Of a stretch of 64,000 bases of DNA, positions 56,243-64,000 are shown one piece after another. The notes under the pieces were generated by a model. The model saw only the letters and a list, made by a program, of their open reading frames with translations. It was not told where the DNA came from and ran no database searches. Source of the stretch: Colwellia marinimaniae (lineage in GTDB: Bacteria; Pseudomonadota; Gammaproteobacteria; Enterobacterales; Alteromonadaceae). Within the stretch, counting starts at the first letter, position 1, and every line of letters begins with the position of its first letter. The DNA lies in NCBI RefSeq assembly GCF_002207865.1, contig NZ_BDQM01000003.1, positions 158,914-222,913 of the forward strand, read 5' to 3'. A program made the translations under genes and the position numbers.

Positions 56243-57199
56243 TTATTTTAATGACGTGATGTATTGTGCAACAGCTTCAATATCAGCATCTGATAATTTA
56301 ATGGCGATGTTACGCATAATGCCATTGTTATCATTACTACGGCTGGCGTCACGGAAGCTAGCAAGTTGCTTTTTCAAGTAATCTTTACTTTGGCCGGTAA
56401 TGCTTGGAAAACCAGCTTGTTTCATACCTTTACCCGCTACACCATGACAAGCAATACAAGCGGTCACACCTTTTTTAGCATCACCGCCAAAATATAATTT
56501 ATGGCCTGCTTCATTTGACTCACCAGTACCAGCATTAGTACTTTGCACCGCGAAAAATGCGGCTAAGTCGTTGATGTCTTCTTTCGATAACGCGGCAACC
56601 ATACCCGCCATTACTGGGTCTTTACGAGCCCCTGATTTGAAATCAGCTAATTGTTTGGCAAGATAGTTAGCACTTTGACCGGCAAGGCTTGGGTACATAG
56701 GGGCTGGGCTGTTACCGTCAGCGCCGTGACAGGCGGCACATGCTACCGCTTTGTTTTTACCTGCTGCGACATTACCTGCGTAAATGGCTGCTGCTGGAGT
56801 AGAAGAAAGAACTTCAACATTACCTGCAACGGCTGCACTGCTTGGTGCTGTTTCTGCGCTAGAGCCTGTACTTGCTGATGCTGCAGCTTGTTCGTTGGCA
56901 CTAGGTAAGCCGGAGAAGTGAGCTGCTAAATCAGCCATATCTGCATCAGATAGGTTAGCCGCCATAGGCGCCATCATGGCATCGGTACGAGCGCCTGATT
57001 TGAAATCTTTTAATTGCTTAATGATATAAGCGTCATTTTGACCGGCAAGGTTAGGAAATATTGGACTTGCACTAACGCCTGTAGGGCCATGACAGGCGCT
57101 ACAAACAGCTGCTTTTTCTTTACCTGCGTTAGCATCTGCGGCTTGTGCAGCACTGACGGAACTTAAGGCTACAAGTAGCGAAAAGATAATTTTTTTCAT
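56243..57199 (-). CDS. c4-like cytochrome with three heme-binding domains
   Basis: A 318-residue exported cytochrome (signal peptide ending VSAAQAA). Three CxxCH motifs define three c4-type domains: CSACH near residue 31, CAACH near 152 and CIACH near 247, each followed by PNLAGQ / PSLAGQ / PSITGQ and a KQLxxFKSGAR-type segment with a likely axial methionine. Classical cytochrome c4 has two hemes and about 200 residues. An Ala/Ser-rich linker (SASTGSSAETAPSSAAVAG) separates domains one and two. It probably shuttles electrons to terminal oxidases. It lies divergent from engB. Confidence 0.9.
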   Translation of the reverse strand: MKKIIFSLLVALSSVSAAQAADANAGKEKAAVCSACHGPTGVSASPIFPNLAGQNDAYIIKQLKDFKSGARTDAMMAPMAANLSDADMADLAAHFSGLPSANEQAAASASTGSSAETAPSSAAVAGNVEVLSSTPAAAIYAGNVAAGKNKAVACAACHGADGNSPAPMYPSLAGQSANYLAKQLADFKSGARKDPVMAGMVAALSKEDINDLAAFFAVQSTNAGTGESNEAGHKLYFGGDAKKGVTACIACHGVAGKGMKQAGFPSITGQSKDYLKKQLASFRDASRSNDNNGIMRNIAIKLSDADIEAVAQYITSLK

Positions 57200-57443
57200 T
57201 GAGTTGCTCTCTGCTTGTCATTAATTACCTAGCTGCTCGAATAATATAATCGCTATGTAATTAAAAAATGATAAAAAAGTATGATGGATGTGTCGGCATT
57301 TTACACGAATATTAGCACCTTGTAATAGTGGTGAGGCGAAATCCAGCAAAAAAATAGCTGTTTTCACTGATTTGTGCATTTTTTTGATAATAAAAGCGGT
57401 AAAAAAACGCTATAATGGCGAAAATTTTAAACGAGTTAAGCCC

Positions 57444-58130
57444 TTGTCTTCTACAAAGATACATTTAAGTAAAGCCACCTTTACCATTAGCGCTCCAGAT
57501 ATTCGTCGTTTACCAGCTGATTCTGGTATCGAAGTCGCCTTTGCGGGTCGCTCTAATGCCGGTAAATCAAGCGCTTTGAATACGCTAACCAATCAACGAG
57601 GTTTAGCGCGCATAAGTAAAACCCCAGGTCGAACTCAGCTGATTAACGTATTTGAAGTGGCGGAGAATCGACGCCTTATTGATTTACCTGGTTATGGTTT
57701 TGCCAAAGTGCCATTAGAAATGAAGAAAAAATGGCAAAAAGCATTAGGTGAATATCTAGAAAAACGTAAATGCTTAAAAGGTTTAGTTATTTTAATGGAT
57801 ATACGTCATCCGCTAAAAGACTTAGATATGGATTTAATCCAATGGGCGGCAGATAGTGAATTAGCTGTGTTAGTCTTGTTAACTAAGTGTGACAAGTTAT
57901 CACAAGGTAAACGTAGTGCTGAGGTGCTTAGCGTTAAAAAAGCATTAGCGCTATTAAATGCCGATATTAGAGTACAAGCTTTCTCATCACTAAAATATAC
58001 TGGCAAAGAACAAGCTGATACCATTATTTGTGATTGGCTTGAACAAGAAGCCCAAGATTATGACTTGCCTGAAGCTGGTGATTTAGACGATGAAGATGAA
58101 AATATCTTACCCGAAGATTTTCAAAATTAA
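57444..58130 (+). CDS. engB: ribosome-assembly GTPase EngB (YsxC/YihA)
   Basis: This essential GTPase is needed for large ribosomal subunit assembly. G-motifs are GRSNAGKSS (residues 35-43), [11 protein letters not shown] and [27 protein letters not shown] and [15 protein letters not shown] are highly typical. The frame is open to 57288, but homologues start about ten residues before SAPDI and no in-frame ATG is there. The TTG at 57444 with ACGAG upstream gives 228 residues and is chosen. The acidic tail ([16 protein letters not shown]) is an added C-terminal extension. It lies divergent from the c4-like cytochrome gene. Confidence 0.93.
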   Translation: MSSTKIHLSKATFTISAPDIRRLPADSGIEVAFAGRSNAGKSSALNTLTNQRGLARISKTPGRTQLINVFEVAENRRLIDLPGYGFAKVPLEMKKKWQKALGEYLEKRKCLKGLVILMDIRHPLKDLDMDLIQWAADSELAVLVLLTKCDKLSQGKRSAEVLSVKKALALLNADIRVQAFSSLKYTGKEQADTIICDWLEQEAQDYDLPEAGDLDDEDENILPEDFQN

Positions 58131-58163
58131 TAAAACCAACTCAATCGACTAATCTAAAATGAA

Positions 58164-58199
58164 AAAAGGAGAACGCTTTAGCGGTTCTCCTTTTTTTTT
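58164..58199 (+). terminator. terminator of engB
   Basis: AAGGAGAACGC pairs with GCGGTTCTCCTT (one bulged base) around TTTA and is followed by a long T-run; it starts about 35 nt past the engB stop. It also lies about 35 bp beyond the stop of the convergent ABC exporter gene. Confidence 0.88.
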
Positions 58200-58234
58200 G
58201 CATAGGTGTCTCGTCCTGAATTTTTTAAGTGAAG

Positions 58235-60040
58235 TTAGCTTATTTTTTTAAACTGTAACTCCACTAATCGCTGATATAAGTCACACGTTTGCAATAATGA
58301 TTGGTGATCACCGATATCAACTAACTGCCCTTGATCTAATACGGCAATTTTATCAGCGTGTTGTATGGTTGAAAAGCGATGAGCAATAATAATGGTAGTA
58401 CGGCCACGCATTAATTCCTCTAAAGCTTGTTGCACATGATGTTCACTTTCACTATCAAGGGCACTAGTCGCTTCGTCTAATAATAAAATATCTGGGTCTT
58501 TTAATATTGCACGAGCGATAGCTATACGCTGACGTTGCCCCCCAGACAGACGTACACCGCGCTCACCTAAAAAGCTATTGTAGCCTTGTGGTAATTGACT
58601 TATAAATTCATGAGCATGGGCTTTTTTAGCCGCTGAAATCACTTCTTCATCGCTAGCATCAGGTTTGCCGTAGCGTATATTATGAAAAACATCACTGCTA
58701 AATAGTGCGGGTTGTTGCGGCACTAGTGCCATTTTTTGGCGAAGATCTTTTGGATCAAGTTGACGTATATCAATCCCGCCCAAGGTAATACGGCCAGCTT
58801 GTGGATCATAAAAGCGCTGCAGCAGTTCGAATAATGTGGTTTTTCCTGCGCCGGAGGGACCCACTAAAGCCAATACTTTTCCTTGTTCAGCAATTAAATT
58901 TAGCCCCCTGGTTGCAGATTGATCTGGCCTTGAAGGGTAATTAAAGCTCACTTCCTCAAAGGCGATTTCTGCGGAGAGTTTTTTTGCTGAGATAATATTG
59001 TCAACAGGGGGAAGAATATGGCTTTCAACTTGTAAAATCTCAATTAATCTCTCGGTCGCACCGGCGGCACGTTGTAATTCCCCTAAAACTTCTGAAATAG
59101 TTGCTAAAGAAGATGCAACTAAAATAGCATAAAATACAAAAGCGCCTAAATCACCACCGCTCATTTTACCTTGAATAACATCGCTGCCACCGACCCATAA
59201 CATGCCGGTAATAGCGCCAAAAACAATAATAATAACACCGGCTATTAACGTGGCGCGTTGCTGTATGCGGCTACGGCCAATCTCAAATGACTTTTCAACT
59301 TCCACAGCAAACGCGCGTCTTTCATGCTGTTCATGGGTATAACTTTGCACTGTTTTAATATGTTCAATGGCTTCACCAGCATAGCTGCCAACATCGGCCA
59401 TGGAATCTTGGCTTTTACGTGATAATTTTCTTACTTTACGGCCATAAAATAAAATAGGCACCAAAATAAACGGCACGGCTATTAAAACAATAACGGTTAA
59501 TTTAATATTGGTGGCAAATAGCATTACCAAGGCGCCAATAAGCATTAATACACTGCGAATCGCCATGGAAAATGAAGAGCCAATAATACTTTGTAATAAA
59601 GTGGTGTCAGTGGTGATACGCGACATGATATCGCCGCTGCCATGGGTCTCAAAGTAGCTCGGGTGCAAGGTTATGACATGATTAAACACCGCCAAACGCA
59701 TATCAGCACTCACTCGCTCACCTATCCATGAAACTAGATAAAAACGGGCAAAGGTACCGCCGGCAATTAATACTATGATGGCTAAGATAAAGAGCACCGC
59801 GTGCTGTAATTGTTCAATTGACTGTTGAGCAAAGCCCTCATCAATAAGCATTCTAACGCCTTGCCCAACGGACAACATTACCCCAGCAGTAAAAATAAGG
59901 GCGATAAAGGCCGCTAACACCTGACCATTATAGGGACGAATAAATTGCAAAAGTTCAAAGAGTATGGCTATTTTTTTATCTTGATGCTTTGGTCTTGAGT
60001 CTGTGTCTTTTAGTGCGCTGTTTGAGGAATGTTCAGACAT
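58235..60040 (-). CDS. half-size ABC exporter, MsbA-like
   Basis: A 601-residue fusion of a six-helix exporter domain (about 1-335) and a nucleotide-binding domain. ATPase motifs: Walker A GPSGAGKTT (about 391), Q-loop PQQPALFS, signature LSGGQRQR (about 496), Walker B ILLLDEATSALD, and H-loop IIAHRFSTI. The exporter domain has THPSYFETHGSGDIMSRITTDTTLLQ. It probably works as a homodimer pumping lipids or hydrophobic compounds out of the cytoplasmic leaflet. It is not next to lpxK, so the lipid A role of MsbA is not assumed. Confidence 0.88.
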   Translation of the reverse strand: MSEHSSNSALKDTDSRPKHQDKKIAILFELLQFIRPYNGQVLAAFIALIFTAGVMLSVGQGVRMLIDEGFAQQSIEQLQHAVLFILAIIVLIAGGTFARFYLVSWIGERVSADMRLAVFNHVITLHPSYFETHGSGDIMSRITTDTTLLQSIIGSSFSMAIRSVLMLIGALVMLFATNIKLTVIVLIAVPFILVPILFYGRKVRKLSRKSQDSMADVGSYAGEAIEHIKTVQSYTHEQHERRAFAVEVEKSFEIGRSRIQQRATLIAGVIIIVFGAITGMLWVGGSDVIQGKMSGGDLGAFVFYAILVASSLATISEVLGELQRAAGATERLIEILQVESHILPPVDNIISAKKLSAEIAFEEVSFNYPSRPDQSATRGLNLIAEQGKVLALVGPSGAGKTTLFELLQRFYDPQAGRITLGGIDIRQLDPKDLRQKMALVPQQPALFSSDVFHNIRYGKPDASDEEVISAAKKAHAHEFISQLPQGYNSFLGERGVRLSGGQRQRIAIARAILKDPDILLLDEATSALDSESEHHVQQALEELMRGRTTIIIAHRFSTIQHADKIAVLDQGQLVDIGDHQSLLQTCDLYQRLVELQFKKIS

Positions 60041-60317
60041 AAGGTCCCTTAGTTTCTGCTAGTTAGATGTAAGTAACATAACTAGCTGATGAATATAGTG
60101 CCTATAGTTTACGTGGTTAGCTAACGCTGAACTAGGCAGTTGTATTTTAATATGGGGGCATTAGCGAAAAATAACGCTAACTTACCATTAAAGATGTAAG
60201 AGCAAGTTACCCCATTAAGGTGATTTTACCCGTGGTGTCGGGGAAGTTATCTATTAAAGGGCTCACCTTAGCAGGGCTTAAAAGAGCAAACAGTACTATT
60301 TGCTAATTTTAAGACAT

Positions 60318-60371
60318 AAAAAAGCCGATGATAATATCTCCACTAATAAATAGTTAAGAATTACATCGGCA
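60318..60371 (-). terminator. possible terminator for the decayed gene
   Basis: GCCGATG (60324-60330) pairs with CATCGGC (60364-60370) over a 33-nt loop, and the minus strand then reads six T residues. The long loop makes it weak. The rest of the gap 60041-60490 holds nothing else I recognise. Confidence 0.4.
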
Positions 60372-60490
60372 TAGTTAGCTTATGGGGAAGCTACAAAAAA
60401 TTATTACAATAAGTGTTCGCTTAAGAACAAGTGTACTATAGAGCAAGAACTCTATATAAGTAAAGCTATTTATAAAGTATAAGCTCTATT

Positions 60491-60934
60491 TTATTTGTTC
60501 TGGATGATTATTCGTGCGTTTGTACCTGTGTGGATAGACATTACTAATGAAACTTTTGGACACAAAATGAGCTTGATGTGTTTTGCACAATATTCACTAA
60601 TGCCACGAGCAAGCATGACCGCATTTACCACAGAGCCGACTAAAGCAGAAATCTAGGTAAAGTCAGGTATATGATCTGAAAGCGGACTCTGGGCTACCTT
60701 AATCACTGCGCCTTGTTGCTCTGGGGTCAAAGCAATGACTTCATCACTACCAAATGTGTTTATACGATCGATAACGCCAGTAGCTAAACTATCAATAACA
60801 GATGGGTCGAGATTATGGCTTTTGGCACAGCGAGCGGCTAAGGCTCTGATTGATGTTTGTACTTTTTCACTGAGGTGTTTACGGAATTCGTACTTGATTT
60901 CATGATGGTACCTTGATTGTTTAGCGTGGGATAA
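60491..60934 (-). pseudogene. unrecognised decayed gene with internal stop
   Basis: The minus strand has one frame from 60934 to a TAA at 60491, interrupted by a TAG at 60653-60655. It reads SHAKQSRYHHEIKYEFRKHL, SEKVQTSIRALAARCAKSHN, LDPSVIDSLATGVIDRINTF and SDEVIALTPEQQGAVIKVAQ, then PLSDHIPDFT, stop, and ISALVGSVVNAVMLARGISE continuing to NARIIIQNK. Coding-like composition on both sides of the stop suggests one protein of more than 145 residues. There is no start codon at the 5' end. I do not recognise the family. Confidence 0.5.
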
Positions 60935-61053
60935 TTATGTCAAAAGTGGGATTATTGGCAGATAACTAAGCTGCGAACCGGTTATTTTCTTTTTGACTTT
61001 TTGAGTGGTTTTATCAAACTTATCAATAACCTTGTGAACTACTTGGAGATAAA

Positions 61054-61071
61054 TTCACACGAACGGGTGAA
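61054..61071 (+). promoter_or_regulatory. HipB operator O1 (predicted)
   Basis: TTCACACGAACGGGTGAA is an inverted repeat TTCAC-N8-GTGAA, the first of three in the 150 bp before hipB. The layout resembles the E. coli hip operators (TATCC-N8-GGATA), with different half-sites. Confidence 0.65.
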
Positions 61072-61121
61072 AGATACTAAAATACACATGTTTTCTGATT
61101 AAATTAAGTCGATCGGCTGAA

Positions 61122-61139
61122 TTCACTTGAACGAGTGAA
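61122..61139 (+). promoter_or_regulatory. HipB operator O2 (predicted)
   Basis: TTCACTTGAACGAGTGAA, again TTCAC-N8-GTGAA, 68 bp from O1. It shares the central GAACG with O1. Confidence 0.65.
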
Positions 61140-61171
61140 AACAATTGATCTTTTTGATTGTAAGGCTATAA

Positions 61172-61189
61172 TTCATGCATACGCGTGAA
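61172..61189 (+). promoter_or_regulatory. HipB operator O3 (predicted)
   Basis: TTCATGCATACGCGTGAA has one changed base in the left half-site (TTCAT-N8-GTGAA). It lies 50 bp from O2 and ends 13 nt before the hipB ATG, overlapping the likely leader. Confidence 0.6.
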
Positions 61190-61202
61190 ATATAGGTGGT
61201 TT

Positions 61203-61538
61203 ATGGAAATTCAAATACAGTCGGTTAAACAGCTTGGCTCTGTCAGTAAATTGATCAGGAAAAGCCAAGGTTTTGATCAAGCGACATTGGGTGCATTTTC
61301 GAGTAATGGGATCAACTTTGTCAGTCAATTTGAAAACGGCAAGACAACGGTTGAAATAGGCCGTGTATTAGAAGTGTTGGATACGCTAGGTATAAAGTTG
61401 TCTATCGATATTCCAATACCCCATGATAATAATTTGAAACGCAGGTTATATAAATCCTTACATGACGCTGGCGTGAATGTAGAAAAGGCAACAAGTAAAG
61501 ACGGTAAGAATACATTTGTAATGAGAGCGTTTCAATGA
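61203..61538 (+). CDS. hipB: HipB-type antitoxin / XRE regulator
   Basis: A 111-residue Cro/C1-type protein (KQLGSVSKLIRKSQGFDQAT, LGAFSSNGINFVSQFENGKT, TVEIGRVLEVLDTLGIKLSI) that should bind HipA and repress the operon through the three upstream palindromes. The frame extends to a GTG at 61185, inside O3, but the ATG at 61203 has AGGTGG 5 nt upstream. The C-terminal 30 residues (RLYKSLHDAGVNVEKATSKD) are longer than in compact HipB proteins. It overlaps hipA by 4 nt (ATGA). Confidence 0.85.
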   Translation: MEIQIQSVKQLGSVSKLIRKSQGFDQATLGAFSSNGINFVSQFENGKTTVEIGRVLEVLDTLGIKLSIDIPIPHDNNLKRRLYKSLHDAGVNVEKATSKDGKNTFVMRAFQ

Positions 61539-62809
61539 CAGTTAGAAAGCTAAACGTTTATGCTAACGACAGTCTGATGGGAGTACTCTTTGATGAGAAA
61601 AATATTTGGGCTTTCCAATACGAGCTGTCATGGTTAGAAACAGAAGGTTCTTACGCGCTTTGTCCTGACATACCACTTAATGTTGAAAAGCAAATTGATG
61701 GCAGTTCAACGCGCCCTATCCAACACTTTTTTGACAACCTACTGCCCGAAGAAAATGCTCGTCAGTTGCTTGCCAATGATCTAGAAGTAAAAGATATATA
61801 CGATACTTTTTTAATTTTGCAAAAATCTGGTAAAGAGTCAGCTGGTGCTTTGACGATCACTTCAGAAGATATGTTACTTCCAAAACGAACGATGGAGTTG
61901 CTTTCAAATGAAGAATTAAATGATCGGATCAAGAATCTACCAAAGTATCCTTTAAATAATAAAAAGACTAAGCGAATGTCACTTGCCGGTGCCCAACATA
62001 AAATGTTGGTGATCATGCAAGGTGATGAAATTTTCGAGCCGAATTTCTCGATGCCTTCAACTCACATTTTAAAGCCTGATCATTCAGTTCCAGAAGAATA
62101 TTGGCAAACTACAATGAATGAGTGGTTTGTAATGATGTTAGCTGATGCCGTTGGTCTTGATGTGCCACCTGTTCGTATACTCTATACACCTGAACCCATT
62201 TATTTAATTGAAAGGTTTGATAGACAGGGAGAGTTTCCTAAACATGAAAGAATTCATATTATAGATGCTTGTCAATTAATGGGGGTGGGTAAAGGTGGCA
62301 AGTACACGTTATCAAACGTGGAGACCTACAAAAAGGTGATTGCTGCGTCTAGGCCAAAGGCAATAACAATAATGAGGCTTTATAAGTGGGTATTATTTAA
62401 TCTGCTTATTGGTAATGGTGATGCACATCTAAAGAACTTGAGTTTTTATCAAGTGGGGAAAGGTTCAGTATTGTCACCATTTTATGATTTATTGAGTACT
62501 GTCATTTACGCAGAACCTCATAAGACATTAAACGAAAAGTTATCTATTGCCATTGGTGGTAAAGAGAGGTTTGAAGACGTTGCATATGCTGACCTTGAAG
62601 TTTTTGCTGGCGAAATTGGTTTGCCATTAAAGATCATGAAAAAAGAGACTGCTAATATGGTCGATATAATTGAACGTGAGTTTGATGCTCTCTACGATCT
62701 GGTGGTTAAAGCTCCAGTGAACGATCAAAAAGCAGGAGAACTACGTATGCTTAGAGAGATAAAGTATAGAGTATTGATACCGCTCCTAAAGAATATAGCG
62801 ATCGATTAG
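61535..62809 (+). CDS. hipA: HipA-family toxin serine/threonine kinase
   Basis: A 424-residue HipA protein. The N-terminal couple_hipA region (LMGVLFDEKNIWAFQYELSW ... IQHFFDNLLPEENARQLLA) precedes the HipA kinase domain: SLAGAQHKM (P-loop region, about 150), THILKPDH, YLIERFDRQ, the catalytic GNGDAHLKN near 295 and the metal-binding LSPFYDLL. E. coli HipA phosphorylates glutamyl-tRNA synthetase and causes dormancy; the target here is not known. All key kinase residues look intact, so it is probably active. The operon sits in an accessory region with transposon remains. Confidence 0.9.
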   Translation: MTVRKLNVYANDSLMGVLFDEKNIWAFQYELSWLETEGSYALCPDIPLNVEKQIDGSSTRPIQHFFDNLLPEENARQLLANDLEVKDIYDTFLILQKSGKESAGALTITSEDMLLPKRTMELLSNEELNDRIKNLPKYPLNNKKTKRMSLAGAQHKMLVIMQGDEIFEPNFSMPSTHILKPDHSVPEEYWQTTMNEWFVMMLADAVGLDVPPVRILYTPEPIYLIERFDRQGEFPKHERIHIIDACQLMGVGKGGKYTLSNVETYKKVIAASRPKAITIMRLYKWVLFNLLIGNGDAHLKNLSFYQVGKGSVLSPFYDLLSTVIYAEPHKTLNEKLSIAIGGKERFEDVAYADLEVFAGEIGLPLKIMKKETANMVDIIEREFDALYDLVVKAPVNDQKAGELRMLREIKYRVLIPLLKNIAID

Positions 62810-62831
62810 CAAGTTACATTTAGAATGTTGA

Positions 62832-62874
62832 GTAAGCGTATAGGGAACGGCACCTAGCCGCGCTCAATATTCCA
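62832..62874. repeat. 43-bp IS66 end, copy 1
   Basis: From GTAAGCGTATAGGGAACGG to CAATATTCCA. It repeats at 63154-63196 in the same direction with one base difference (GGGAACGG versus GGGATCGG). Confidence 0.85.
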
Positions 62875-63153
62875 TGGTAACAGCGGTTCAAGGTTGTTTG
62901 GTTGCTCAACAATATGTTGCAAGCATCTTGAGATATAATCATGCACGACTAGGCCATTAGCCTTAGCCGTTTCAACGAGACTATAGAGAATAGCACTCGC
63001 ATGAGCGCCATTGCATGTATTTGAACAGCCATGCCTTGCGACCTATCACAAACGGTTTTGTTGCCCGCTCTGCTCGATTGTTATCAATCGATAGTCTGCC
63101 ATCTTCAAGGTAGCGTTGGAATTTATCAAACTGATTTAAACTTTAGCTCAAAC
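62832..63153 (-). mobile_element. IS66-family right-end remnant with frameshifted tnpC tail
   Basis: The minus strand encodes the C-terminus of an IS66 TnpC transposase: [39 protein letters not shown], then after a one-base deletion near 63022, [34 protein letters not shown] and PLLPWNIERG with the stop at 62854. The element end GTAAGCG at 62832 matches IS66 terminal repeats. The upstream part is missing and an in-frame stop lies near its 5' limit, so it is inactive. Confidence 0.8.
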
Positions 63154-63196
63154 GTAAGCGTATAGGGATCGGCACCTAGCCGCGCTCAATATTCCA
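63154..63196. repeat. 43-bp IS66 end, copy 2
   Basis: Direct copy of the segment at 62832-62874, 322 bp away and without the adjoining tnpC sequence. It probably marks a second, almost fully deleted IS66 copy. Confidence 0.85.
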
Positions 63197-63204
63197 CCAC
63201 CAAA

Positions 63205-63372
63205 ACACCAGACACCCACTCAAAAAACACCAGACACCCACTCAAAATAATTAATACATAAGTTCAATAAATCATCGTTTCCACCAAAACACCAAAACAC
63301 CAGACACCCACTCAGAATAATAAAAACACCAGACACCCACTCAAAATAATTAATACATAAGTTCAATAAATC
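63205..63372. repeat. direct repeats ACACCAGACACCCACTCA next to REP-type transposase
   Basis: Four exact or near-exact 18-mers lie at 63205, 63227, 63297 and 63326 (copy 3 is followed by GAATAA, not AAATAA). A larger unit, AATTAATACATAAGTTCAAT, follows copies 2 and 4, so the whole is a duplication with a period of about 99 bp. Spacing is irregular and there are no unique spacers, so it is not CRISPR. It lies about 150 bp from the stop of a REP-associated-type transposase and is likely its repeat element. Confidence 0.7.
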
Positions 63373-63524
63373 TGCGTTACTGATTTACATTGAGAAGTGG
63401 TTTCTTTGATTTTTATTGTGTCGAATAGAATATTAATAACAATGCACAAAAACAGAGAATTCATCAAATTAAAGGCACAACTAGCCTTAAGTGAGTAATT
63501 TATCCCGATGAGTTATATGGATTA

Positions 63525-64000
63525 TTAAGCAAGCAACTTTTGGCAAATTGACACCGTTGCGCGTTTTTTTAAGTGCTGATGCTCACAAAAATCCGTGAGT
63601 GCTTGCGCTCTACCCACTGCGCCATGGAAACACTGCCTAAATTGTGTAGTTAACACCAACCAGTTTTCGTGACTTATGCCTAAGCGGGTTAATATTTCAG
63701 GTTGATCTTTGTCAATATAACCGCGTTTATCGGCTCGAATACAACGACCAGTTACATCAACCAATTGTATATAGTCACTTAATTCAAACGGTAAACCTGT
63801 AGGCATGTTCTTTCTTGGGTTACCGATAAAGGGCAGTAGTTGTTGGGCTTGTTGCCCTTTAATTTCGGCTTTTATCCGTCGTTGAATACTGGTGTAGTTT
63901 GATGTTTCTGGGGTTTTAGCACTCTTAGCTCTAATTGGATTTAAATCAACATAAGCCATACAAGCTATTAACGCGGCTTCATCAAGCAAGGCTTGAGATT
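63525..64000 (-). CDS. REP-associated (Y1-type) transposase, C-terminal part
   Basis: The frame stays open to the right edge, so only the last ~158 residues are seen. SSQALLDEAALIACMAYVDL then NPIRAKSAKTPETSNYTSIQ is the hallmark of IS200-like/REP-associated tyrosine transposases, following the catalytic Y1 domain that would lie beyond the window. The C-terminal extension (LPFELSDYIQLVDVTGRCIR, LTRLGISHENWL) is usual in the long Alteromonadales members. Such proteins are related to single-strand transposases and are linked to REP repeats. Confidence 0.75.
   Translation of the reverse strand, partial: SQALLDEAALIACMAYVDLNPIRAKSAKTPETSNYTSIQRRIKAEIKGQQAQQLLPFIGNPRKNMPTGLPFELSDYIQLVDVTGRCIRADKRGYIDKDQPEILTRLGISHENWLVLTTQFRQCFHGAVGRAQALTDFCEHQHLKKRATVSICQKLLA

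Noticed and set aside
63205..63372. Possible CRISPR array
   Set aside because: Repeats are few, spaced irregularly at about 4 to 52 bp, and the segments between copies are themselves duplicated, not unique spacers.

Overview
The window looks like a chromosomal segment of a marine gammaproteobacterium of the Alteromonadales, most likely Colwelliaceae (Colwellia/Thalassotalea-like). I infer this from the AT-rich composition, from NfuA, LexA and EngB proteins that resemble Enterobacteria/Shewanella versions, from a PEP-CTERM/PrsT locus, and from short intergenic inverted-repeat elements of a kind I associate with this order. No tRNA, rRNA or CRISPR array was seen. The assignment is inference; no database was searched.

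Layout. 1-4.5 kb: a partial M14 carboxypeptidase, nfuA, two small membrane proteins, a decayed dinF (MATE) fragment and a secreted polysaccharide deacetylase. 4.5-13.5 kb: one minus-strand block for an aa3-type cytochrome c oxidase and its assembly (coxB-coxA-ctaG-coxC-SURF1-small protein-ctaA-ctaB-sco); CoxB carries two fused cytochrome c domains. 13.5-16.1 kb: lexA with two SOS boxes and a strong terminator, a HutD/Ves protein and two MITE-like elements. 16.1-22.6 kb: a TPP-riboswitch-led thiamine operon (thiC-thiO-thiS-thiG-thiDE). 22.7-34.2 kb: a ceruloplasmin-like multicopper oxidase, a PEP-CTERM region (two PEP-CTERM proteins either side of PrsT, each with a -24/-12 promoter), a delta-class-like carbonic anhydrase, a lipoate-ligase-like protein and an FAD oxidoreductase. 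34.2-44.3 kb: gph, a Fur-box-led DUF3649/PepSY/DUF3325 iron operon, an HBM-type chemoreceptor, TauE, a large Na+/H+ antiporter, and a membrane protein/XRE regulator pair.

44.3-47.1 kb is a scar zone: a sigma-54 activator remnant is joined to a ccoG remnant, followed by an MTHFR-like gene, hairpins, an ORF fragment and a 157-bp element. 47.1-51.6 kb holds an exported molybdenum hydroxylase (IorA/IorB type) with MocA-like and XdhC maturation factors. 51.7-56.1 kb encodes an envelope lipid-transport system: a LetB/PqiB-type protein with eight apparent MCE domains and a LetA/PqiA partner split into two overlapping genes. Then come a three-heme c4-like cytochrome, engB and an MsbA-like ABC exporter. 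The right end (60-64 kb) is accessory: a pseudogene, hipBA with three operator palindromes, an IS66 remnant, and a REP-associated-type transposase running off the edge next to short repeats.

No wholly new system is proven here. The most interesting signals are the matched sigma-54 promoters on the PEP-CTERM genes around PrsT, the eight-MCE LetB with split LetA, the three HipB operators, and several gene remnants that can only be read by translating intergenic DNA.
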